From: Brachyhypopomus gauderio
Lineage: Eukaryota > Chordata > Actinopteri > Gymnotiformes > Hypopomidae
Direction: 5' to 3'
Assembly (NCBI RefSeq): GCF_052324685.1
Contig: NC_135219.1
Coordinates: 22,357,758-22,421,757 of the forward strand
Length of the DNA stretch: 64,000 bases
Each line of letters begins with the position of its first letter. The stretch's first letter is position 1. A program made the position numbers and the translations under genes. The notes below the pieces were generated by a model. That model was not told the DNA's origin. It saw only the letters and a program-made list of their open reading frames with translations, and made no database searches. Shown here piece after piece: positions 53,362 to 64,000 of the stretch.

Positions 53362-56300
53362 CGAATGAGGGGAAAGAGGCTCAGGAAGAGCACAGTGAGA
53401 GTCAGGAACAGACTGGAAAGAGTGAAACAGAGTGAGCAACAGAGCCAGTGTGACGGTGGGAAATAAACAAGAAAAAGAGCATTTAAAATATCTGTGAGAG
53501 GAGAGAGATCAGCAGTGAGACAGGGGAGAGAGTTCGACAGGAGGGAGAGTTCGACAGGAGGGAGGGAGAGAGTGTGTTGGATGGTACAAGATAATGACGG
53601 AATAGAGGACAGATGGTGGGAAGGGAGGATGGAATACACAGAACGAGGGAGCTGGAGAAAGAGAGGAGAGCACGAGGTAGAACAAATTCAAATGGCTGCT
53701 GCAGTGGTGTCTCTGCTCACCAGGGCAAGAACAGTGGAGGTAAACCAAACCCTCAGCTGCTACTGACCACAAGGAAAAAGGCAAATTGAGTATCAACAAC
53801 TGCACTACGACACCCCCAGAGAAGAGAAAGTCAAAACCTCCCTAATTACACAGCATAACTAATTCTCAGAATAACCAGCAATATCCGGAGCAATGGTTCA
53901 CTCACAGTTCCATAAAACTGATTAACTACCAGATGACACAATTAACCTTTAGAAAATGAGAAAAGCACAGCTGTTGTAATGCTAACAAAGTTTCTCTTGT
54001 GTGCAATAGGTCTGGACGTTCCCCTTGTTCTTTAAGGAAAGTTAGGGAACATTTATTCGAGTCCCATATTTCCAGCATTTAAAAAAAGACCAGTTATGAA
54101 AAATGTATGCATTTATGTCACCCACATTAACAAATGATGTCTCGCTACAGTGAGCAAAATTAGGAAAGATCTGACTCACCATTTTCATCATCTTTGGAGC
54201 TGACAGATCCTGTAGTGCTACCCACACCATCTTCATCCTCTCCATCAGCCTCTTCCTCCTCTTCTTCCTCCGAAGTGCCCTTCTCCTCATCGGCACCTTC
54301 CTCCTGGAGAACGTCAGGCTGGAAAGGTTCCTCCGCTTGACTAGGAGTTGGAGGTACACTACTTTCGGATTCACTCAGCTCGTCCGGTGATGAACTGTTA
54401 ATCTTGCTTCTGTCGTTCTCTTTCTCCACCACAGAGAGGGATTCCTGAGCTTCTGTGCTGTTGGAGCAAACGGTCAGAAGCTCAGAAGCATCGTTCACAC
54501 CGGCCTGGGTCTGTTCCTCCACCTCCTCCACATTCTCAGGTGCTGCGGCTGGGATGCTGAGGAGAAATTTGGGTTTCTTGGAGACCACAGGAGGCTTTTT
54601 CTTGGGTGTGAGGTTTTGCGACGACAGCCCATCGACTTCAGCCTTAGCAACAACTTCTTTAAGGTCTACAGATTCAACTGAAAGGCCACAAGTCTGTTCA
54701 GAGGGCATTTCTTTCACAGCCTCATAAACTGGCATTGCAGCAAAGCTGCTGTGTGCAGGAAGCTTCTTCTGTGGAGATGATGGTCTTAGTGGTTCTTTCT
54801 TAACTGGAGCAGAGCAAGAGTCCAGAGGCAAAACAGCCGGATGTTCAAGTTTGTTGAACTTCACCGGTGTCCAAGGCTTAGTCGCGATTTGGTCACCCCC
54901 CGTTTCCTGAGACTTGGAACCGCCCTCCTCAGTGTTCTCTGGCCGTTTGACTGATCGGAGCTGCACACTCTGGAGGGCAAAGGGGGTGATTACTGGCATG
55001 GCAGACCTACCAGACTCCTCAGAGTGAATGGAGGTGGTCCTTCTCTCTGAACTCACAGGCTTGAGCCGGTCTTTAATTCCCATTAAGCTGGCCGGTGAAG
55101 GAATAGCTGGTGTTATGGTGGGCAGGGATGGGGGTGTGGGAGGAGTGTAAGCACCGCCAATGGGAGGACAAAGAGGGGGAGGGGGAGGCGGAGGGGGCGG
55201 GGGAGGGGGCGGGGCAGGTGGTCGATGAAGAGTGGGGCTGAAAGAGCAATTAAGTGACATGTCGTCATCATCCAACATCTCTGGTGGAGGGGGTGGAGGA
55301 AACTCAGGAGACGAGTTTGAGGACGGCAAATTTACGGGCGCGTCCCGCAGAGGGGTGGAGAGCAGGGCAGGAGCAGGTGGGGGTGGGAAGGTGGGCGAGA
55401 CAGGGCACGTCGGGGTGGTGTGCGGAAGAGCTGCGGATGTCGAGGAAGGTGGAGGAGGCGGAGGCAGAATGCAGTTTCTAGTGGAATCAGAGGTGTTTGA
55501 GGACAGCGACGTGGAAGAGGAGGAGACGGACACAGAAGACAGCAAAGACGACTTCCTCTCAGGCACACGGGGCTTGGGCTTGCAGCCGGAGGGGGACATG
55601 GACCTCACGAAGGAGGGGACAGGGGTGCCGGCTGTGGGCGTGTTGGACTGACTTGAATAACCACTGGAAGGGGAGGTCAGGCGATGCACCCTGTCAGGTG
55701 AGGAGGCGTTAGCCTGAGGCTTCGCGGACGCGTCAACCTGGGAAGGGGGCACCGTCGCCTGGATACCATGTCCGTTTGCCATGACCACCGGTTGCCCTCT
55801 ACCGCCCCCAGAGTTAGCATGAGGAGACGACGTCGTCTGCTCGCCGTGCGTACGAGGGTACTCCACGTAATAGCCCCAGGACTCCGCGTAGTCCGAGCGC
55901 AGACTGCTGGTGTCACTGTGCGACGGTGTGACGTGACAGATGGAGTAGACGTTAGCGACCCCCGCGGCCGACATCCCACTGCTGCCGCCGCTAACGCTAC
56001 TTTGGCTTCGGGAACGCAGCGGCCAGAGATCCTCGTAGTCGCTGCAGGGGCTGTGAGACGGCGAGGTGGACGAGCCTTTCCCTTTCAGCCCGTTCTGGAG
56101 GGACTGCTGTAAGGTGGCAATGAGCGTCTCGTTCAGCACCGGTCCGCGGTTAGCGTCCGCCGCTCCGTTAGCGCGGCCGGCGAGCTTGGGCCTGCGCCGG
56201 AGCGAATCCGTCCGGGCCGGGGGGAGGGGCGGCTTCTTCGACTTCCGCAGGGAGATGGAGCGGGAGAGCGAGTGGTCGCTGTACCAGGAAGCGCGGTCTT

Positions 56301-57689
56301 CCGGCTGGCTCATGCACTCGTACATGCTGTGCCTGGCGGGCCGGCCTGCCAGGCCGTGACTCTTATCGGTCAGGCCGGAGTCCATGTGCATGGTGGTGTA
56401 GTAGCCGTCGTTGTCCATGGAGTAGAGGGAGCTGGAGTCGGTGCCTTTAGGCGAGCGCTCCGGGCTGTTGTAGAGTTGAGTGACGGGGGTGGAGCGGTTG
56501 GAGGTCAGCGTCCTTATTGACGGCGCGTTCTCGGGAGCGTCGTAAATCCACTGCTCTTCTGAAGACGCCGTCCCAGCGGGGGTCGTGCTGCGGCTGGTCG
56601 AAGTGCCGTCGGACCGACCGGCCTTGAGCGAGTCGTCCCTCGGCGCGTCGGTGCCGGCCACGCCCCCTCCGTTGAGCGCCGAGGCGAGAGGGCCCGCTTG
56701 TGGTTGGTGGCTGGACGCTGGGGCGGCGTGGAGGGCGATGACCTCGGACGAACACGACAGGGTGGCGTTGGGGATGAGCGACGTGGAGTAGGGGGCGTGC
56801 GGAGACACCACGCATGCGGGGCCAGAGATGGAGCCCCACTCTCCCCGAGACCCCCTCACCTCTTGGGACTTGGGCCGGGTCGGCGTGCTGGTTCTGGGGG
56901 CATTCCTCATGTGAACCACGGAGTCGTCGACCTGGAGCCTGCCGATGTGGTGCGGTGGCACGGCCAAGTTGTCGTCCGGCCCGTGCGGGTTGCCACTGCA
57001 GGGGGCGGCTGCGTTTAGAGAGACGCGTGCCCCGCGTGGCAGGCTGTGGCAGCGTTGCAGCTCGCCGTTACAGCGGGGAGCCATGACGCGCACCGGCACA
57101 CCGGCGGAGAGGCCGTCCGGCACTGCCGAGATGTTGCTGGCCGAGGTGGAGATGCCCGCCATCTGAGCGGCGATCCCCTGGCCCCGCTGCGCCCGGATCC
57201 TCCGCACGGACGGCGGGACGATTTTTACCTCCTCCGTCTGGCAACCGGAGTCCCTCTTTTCGGAGCGCGTGGAGCACATGCTGCTGGAGCGGCCCAGCGT
57301 TGAATAGTGCCCGGGAATAAACATGGAGTGCGGTCGGAGTTCCCCTCCGCGTCCTTTAATCGCTGTGGAGCACAACGGTGAGGAGACACGATCATGAACA
57401 TGCCTACCACTGACCCCGCCCCCTCCTCTCCCACACGCCCCTCCCTGACATCAGCGGTCAGTCGGACTGAAGGCTGTGTACTGGGAGAGCTAATTAATTT
57501 GATTAGCTGCAGCTACATCTGACGTGTTAATAACTTCTGGAAACTTTGATTAGTGCTGATAGCCTAAAGGCAGACTGCTGGTTTACTGCCTAGTCCTACG
57601 AGGGCTTGGGTGAATGTACATTTGCTGAGAGGATAGTCTTCCAAGATGAGGGATGAGCAACTGGTATAGTAGCATGGACAGATTCTGTT

Positions 57690-57724
<35 letters not shown>

Positions 57725-58989
57725 AGCACGTTTGAATTTGATAAAACAAAAGCAAGTACGGAATTTAAAAACACACAACACACACCGTTCATCTTTCACC
57801 ATGAAGCTCAATCCCCTTAGCATCATTTTGAATGGGGAAAACAGAAGCCCCGTACAAGAGTTATCATGACATGGAGGCTGTTTGTCAGAGGACGGGTCTT
57901 AAAAGCACAGCTAGCACACCAGCTTTGCTTTGATGTACTGAGAAACGGTGTTTGAATAAACAGTAGAGCGGAGCTTAAGCCACTTTTCTCTGTGCCACGG
58001 TCTCGTGGGCAGGACATCACAGACCCCACCGCTACACCCACACCCGTCTGTCCAAGGTTAGACACGAAGGTTAGGATGGTTAAAAGGTTAGACTCATTCC
58101 CTCATAACTGACAGCAGGTGCTTAAGAAACACCCCACACAGGAATTTTTTTTAACTCTCGGTATCCATTCCAGTGTGGGAGGAAGTGGCATTAAAAGCGG
58201 TGAGATCTTCAGGTCTAAAAATGCATCGTTACATCTACAAACGCGCACAGCATTTCGACTATGGCTGAGGGAGTGTGGCCACGCCCCTGGGCTTCATGTG
58301 GCCACACCCCTGGGCCTCGTGTGGCACCGCCCCTCTGCGGAGTACTCTAGCTACAGCTCCTCCCCCTCCGTATTTGGCCTTCATCGCCTAAGCACAGAAA
58401 CAGGAAGTGATCGGTCCCCCGCGTACCCCGGGGCCGTGACCGGCTGTGGTGGAACGGGGTTCGATCTCATCGCAGGTGCCGAACGCTGACGCTACCTAAT
58501 CAGGAAGTGAGGAGATCTCGGGAGTACGGACTGTGGGAGCCGGTGATGGGTGTTGGGATGTGGGATGATGTCGTCGGCTGAAGGAGACAGACCAAAACTA
58601 AAGGAGCGCAGAGGCGCCGGGGTGATGAAGGTCTTGGAAAAAAGAGTGAGGGTGGGACTGGAGATGCGCTAGGCTATGCTAGGGTAGATGGGAGGCGGGG
58701 TCTAGGTGATGGGGGCGGAGCAGGAGAGACTGGAGGCGGGGACCGACATAGCCATAGCATACCTAGATCCTGCTGGACTTGGTCAGGCAGCCCTGATATA
58801 GTCTTTCTCCGCTTGGCCTTGGTGGGCCGGCGGGCCAGAGTGTCCGTGCTTATGAGCGTGCGGCGGACGCTGGCCAGCCGGTCAAACGTCTCCCCTGGAG
58901 ACCAGGTGACGGGTGGGCAGGTGTGTGTGGAGGAGGAGGCAGACAGGCAGTTAGTGACAAGCATGCAGTCCTCATGCAGAGAACATAAA

Positions 58990-59046
<57 letters not shown>

Positions 59047-59190
59047 AAGCAAACAGACCCAAAAACACCAAAAAATAAAAATAAAATTGAAGTTCCAGTC
59101 ATCTGTGGGAAAGGGGACAATTCATGACGTCTTTGCTGGAAGTACGGGCAGGCCACCATAAGGAAAAATATGATCAAAGTAGAAGCCAGG

Positions 59191-59233
<43 letters not shown>

Positions 59234-59512
59234 TCTGTGAGGGCAGTTCCTTGGTGAGCTGATTTCATTGTACTGCTGGCAGACTGAGCTAGAGAATGCT
59301 ACGACATCTGAGGCACTGGCAGCATCGGGAGACTCGATCAGTGTGTGTGTGTGTGTGTGTATGTGTGTGTGTGTGTGTGTGAGAGAGATGTAGTATTATT
59401 TAATTTAACTGAGTCTTGAAGGAATGCTGCAGAGAATGAGAGTTGAATGAGTTTCCTTCAAACAAACTATTGAGGGAAATAGTTTTATAAGGATTCATTT
59501 AGATGCTTAAAT

Positions 59513-59589
<77 letters not shown>

Positions 59590-60552
59590 TGTCTTGATTT
59601 GTGTTTGACCTTTGACAGTTAATTTTAAAATCAGGGAATACAAAGTCCTCAGTACAGAGGTCAGAGTTGGTGGTGGGGGTATAACCCAAGGATCAGCTGT
59701 TAATGTGTTAGTACATTAAACAGTAAACATGCAATTACCCATATGCTGTGTTTATACACTCAACAGAACCGAAAACAAAACCGACACACCACATAACCAA
59801 GCCAAGCAATAGGCATTCTGGTGTCAGCACTTGGCAATGGCTCAGAGAAGCACTTACAAATGTCTATCTTACACTGGAAGGCGTAGCATCCCGCAAAGCT
59901 GGTGATGGACAGTTCCTTCGAAGCTAACTGAACGTGGCTAGCTGGTTTAGTCTCTGCACACTCCTGACCAGAGATCAGTGTGTGCGTCTTACCTGTGACG
60001 TTGATGGGGACAATGTCAGTCATAATGGCCTGAGCCTGTTGCCTCATCTTCTCTTCGGGGGTAGGAAGGGTCTTGTACCGTGGCTCTTGACCATCGACCT
60101 CTGGCCCCTCCCTCTGCACAGGAGCCTGGGCCCTCATTGGATGGCAGCTCGACTCCTCCTCTCCAGAGGAGGCAGTGGACTGTGGGGAAGGAGGTGCAGG
60201 GAGAGGTGAGAGTGAGCGGAGACGTCCGGTACCAGAGGGGGCATGACCAAAGCACTAATGATCATGGAAGAGAGGAGGGACCCTGATTGGCCCTTGGGCT
60301 GGAGTGTAGGAGGAGGAGGAGGAGGAAGAGGAGGAGGAAGAGGAGGAGGGGGGGTCTCCTCCAACCAAACAGTTTTTACTGCTGCTTTCGTTTGACTGCT
60401 TACGCAACAGCGTCCTTCCTCAGTTCACGCTCAGGCCGAGACTCTATAAACCTGTCTAATCTTCCACCGCTGCAGGAGTAAACCGTGCATTTTCACGGTC
60501 AATCGCACACGAAACGCACGCGTGCACACACACTCACATTCATGCATGCGTG

Positions 60553-60587
<35 letters not shown>

Positions 60588-61899
60588 CCAGACTGCGAAA
60601 GCAGACCCAGACACACACACACACACCCCCAATCAGAAGCGAGGCAGACAGGAGTCAGAGGCAGAGGGAGAACAGAAGTTCAGTCAGACATTACAACTCT
60701 GTTCACACAATGCCAGTCGTCAGTGGGAGCTACAACACACTGCTGCCCGGGTACCCCTGTCACACCTTGCCCACCTGTGCAGGTGTGAGGGCGGGCACAC
60801 ACCCCACAGCTCAGGCTCCTTCTGGGTCATCGTTTGGCCTTCCACAAAACTGAGAAACTTACTAACAAAGCTACATCAAGCTTTTGAATCCGTCTTACCA
60901 TTACAGACACACAACAACAACAAACATTCATACCCTTTCTGATTTCCACATGAATTCCACAGCTGAAGACATGTTACAGATACCCAATTACCCAAACACC
61001 CCAAACTCACCACAAACCTGTCTACCATGGGAAAGAAAAGACTTATAGGACGCTAGTCAAACACCAGTGAGGCCCAGTGAAGACACCAGCGTGGCCGCCC
61101 TCTCTAACCCCTGGCCACAATAGGAATGTGAGGGAACACTAAGGTAGTGGTAACATATAAGACAATAATACAGAGGGAAGAAAAAGCGGGAAACAGAGAG
61201 AAGACTTCACAATGGATCTGGCTGATTTATGGGACCATCTTTGTGCTTCGCCATAGTAACTCATGTCCATAGTAACATGTAGCCTATTGAATGTATAGCA
61301 AGTATGGCTAACGCAGAATGTCTGCGCTAGGCTGAGAGAAGCAGGTGGGGTGGATCTCCAGAGAGCTGGAGAGAGAGATATGGGAGAGGACCACTACAGC
61401 AGCAAAACAACACACTGACCACAAGATGGCAGTGTTGAACCAACTGCTTTAAGCATCTTTATGTCTGTTTAGCACTAACACTACAACTGGACAACCAAGA
61501 CAATTAGACAAAAAATATTTTTGGTGACCACTGGTGTTGTATGAATGTGAAACTGGTTTGGAGAAGCACTCAAACGGGTTGCTTATGTTTGCTTTGACCT
61601 GCAGAGGGCAGCAAACCCAATTTCTTTCCCACTTATCAGTTATGGTATCAGTTACTACTCACAAATCACACAGTTTGCCCGCCAGGCTGAGATCAATGTC
61701 TGGTGTGAAGGGAAGCGCAGGTCCAGGACTGAGGAGAACTCACGCTACCTACAGCGTCTCACCTTGTGATCAACATCATCGCCTTCTGCCTCCTCCTCGT
61801 CCTGTTGGCTGATGCAGGAGTGGGCGGAGCCTGAGAAGGTGGGGCCTTGGGAATAGTACTGGGAGCTGCGGAAGCCATCCTTCCTCAGCTTATCACATT
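49162..61899 (-). CDS. nhsl1: NHS-like protein 1, C-terminal six exons (5' end outside window)
   Basis: A Nance-Horan family protein that regulates actin and the WAVE complex at the cell edge. Six coding exons, in gene order: 61763-61899, 59993-60179, 58763-58894, 54180-57362 (3183 nt), 51829-51955 and 49162-49864. Phases agree and give about 1489 residues, without the N-terminal exons. Signatures are TFDRLASVRRTLISTDTL, AKRRKTISGLPDQVQ, YSTLGRSSSMCS, SCQTEEVKIVPPSVRRIRAQ, KVPERKSSLLSSVSVSSSST, a long polyproline stretch (about 55145-55235), an acidic tract before TEDLFAAIHRSKRKVLGR, and the C-terminal TSSDNFKALLLRKGSRSETS. The very large single exon is typical of the family. The N-terminal WAVE-homology region must lie beyond 64000. 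Fish often have two paralogues; which one this is cannot be told here. Confidence 0.93.
51746..51767. repeat. G22 homopolymer
   Basis: Twenty-two consecutive G on the plus strand, about 60 nt inside the nhsl1 intron that follows the exon at 51829-51955 (poly-C on the transcript). Confidence 0.95.
51951..52345. repeat. minisatellite containing repeated 3' splice sites of nhsl1
   Basis: About ten units of 35-45 bp, each with CACCTCACCTGAGGGACACA and CAGTGTTACAC plus a variable CA tail. On the minus strand most units carry CCCTCAG followed by GTGAGG, the same sequence as the authentic acceptor at 51955/51956. The first two spacings are exactly 39 bp and the third is 41 bp. Confidence 0.93.
53175..53360. 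repeat. (GA)n/(GGGA)n low-complexity tract
   Basis: Long purine tract in an nhsl1 intron. The open frames on both strands through it are low-complexity by-products. Confidence 0.95.
57697..57724. repeat. (CA)n microsatellite
   Basis: CA run in an nhsl1 intron. Confidence 0.95.
58274..58336. repeat. three short GC-box/CACCC-type repeats
   Basis: GTGTGGCCACGCCCCTGGGC at about 58273-58292 recurs in altered form at 58297-58315 and 58319-58335. Each carries a GC-box or CACCC-like core. They lie in the nhsl1 intron before the 3.2-kb exon. Confidence 0.6.
58992..59042. repeat. (CA)n microsatellite
   Basis: CA run about 100 nt upstream (in gene orientation) of the nhsl1 exon at 58763-58894. Confidence 0.95.
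59193..59231. repeat. (GT)n microsatellite
   Basis: GT run in an nhsl1 intron. Confidence 0.95.
59340..59387. repeat. (GT)n microsatellite
   Basis: GT run with an AT interruption, ending in GAGAGAGA. Confidence 0.93.
59515..59584. repeat. (GT)n microsatellite
   Basis: Uninterrupted GT run of about 70 bp. Confidence 0.97.
60309..60352. repeat. (GGA)n trinucleotide repeat
   Basis: GGA/GAA-type repeat in the nhsl1 intron just before the exon at 59993-60179 in gene orientation. Confidence 0.9.
60556..60587. repeat. (CA)n microsatellite
   Basis: CA run in an nhsl1 intron. Confidence 0.95.

Positions 61900-64000
<2,101 letters not shown>

Noticed and set aside
53013-53639. Arg/Glu- and Ser/Leu-rich frames in the nhsl1 intron
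   Set aside because: They are translations of a GA-rich simple repeat.
55232-56839. Several long frames overlapping the large nhsl1 exon
   Set aside because: All lie in GC-rich, Pro/Ser-rich coding sequence of nhsl1 and have no independent support.

Overview
The window is vertebrate nuclear DNA, almost certainly from a teleost fish. Genes are split by GT-AG introns, introns and spacers are full of (CA)n, (TA)n and (GA)n runs, there is a Tc1 transposon of a type common in fish, and there are LINE fragments of the kind that encode a restriction-like endonuclease. I could not name the species. Six protein-coding genes can be read exon by exon: sod2 (-), wtap (+), acat2 (+), kif25 (+), a SOUL/heme-binding gene close to hebp2 (+) and nhsl1 (-, 5' end beyond the right edge). 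All six have human counterparts on chromosome 6q, so this looks like a conserved chromosome block.

Layout. 1-20.6 kb is gene-poor: two decayed antisense LINE copies (about 4.49-5.05 kb and 14.03-15.9 kb), a long inverted repeat (1731-1900), two minisatellites (6.6-7.13 kb, and a 33-bp unit at 7.6-8.54 kb) and microsatellites. 20.6-22.9 kb is sod2, head-to-head with wtap (exons to 29.5 kb, polyadenylation signal at 30.1 kb). acat2 follows at 30.6-34.2 kb, then kif25 at 35.75-42.05 kb. hebp2-like lies at 43.3-45.3 kb with a truncated Tc1 element in intron 2. It converges on nhsl1, whose last six coding exons run from 61.9 down to 49.16 kb.

Functions are diverse: mitochondrial superoxide removal (sod2), the m6A writer complex (wtap), acetoacetyl-CoA synthesis for sterols (acat2), a kinesin-14 type motor (kif25), a SOUL-domain protein (hebp2-like) and a Nance-Horan-like actin/WAVE regulator (nhsl1). 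They do not form one pathway. Linkage is probably inherited, with sod2/wtap sharing a head-to-head promoter.

The most striking observation is a 272-bp hAT-like MITE with a perfect 8-bp target duplication, sitting inside the first coding exon of kif25. It adds an in-frame stop after 20 codons, while every downstream exon stays open with intact splice sites. A sequence at the MITE edge could act as a substitute splice donor in the original phase. Second, the 3' splice site of the penultimate nhsl1 exon is the end unit of a tandem array that has copied that splice site about nine times; the nearest two extra units are in frame. Other points are a 40-nt kif25 microexon, a wtap short-isoform read-through site with its own polyadenylation signal, a CCAAT-box cluster in acat2 intron 1, and CTCF-type motifs on both sides of wtap.
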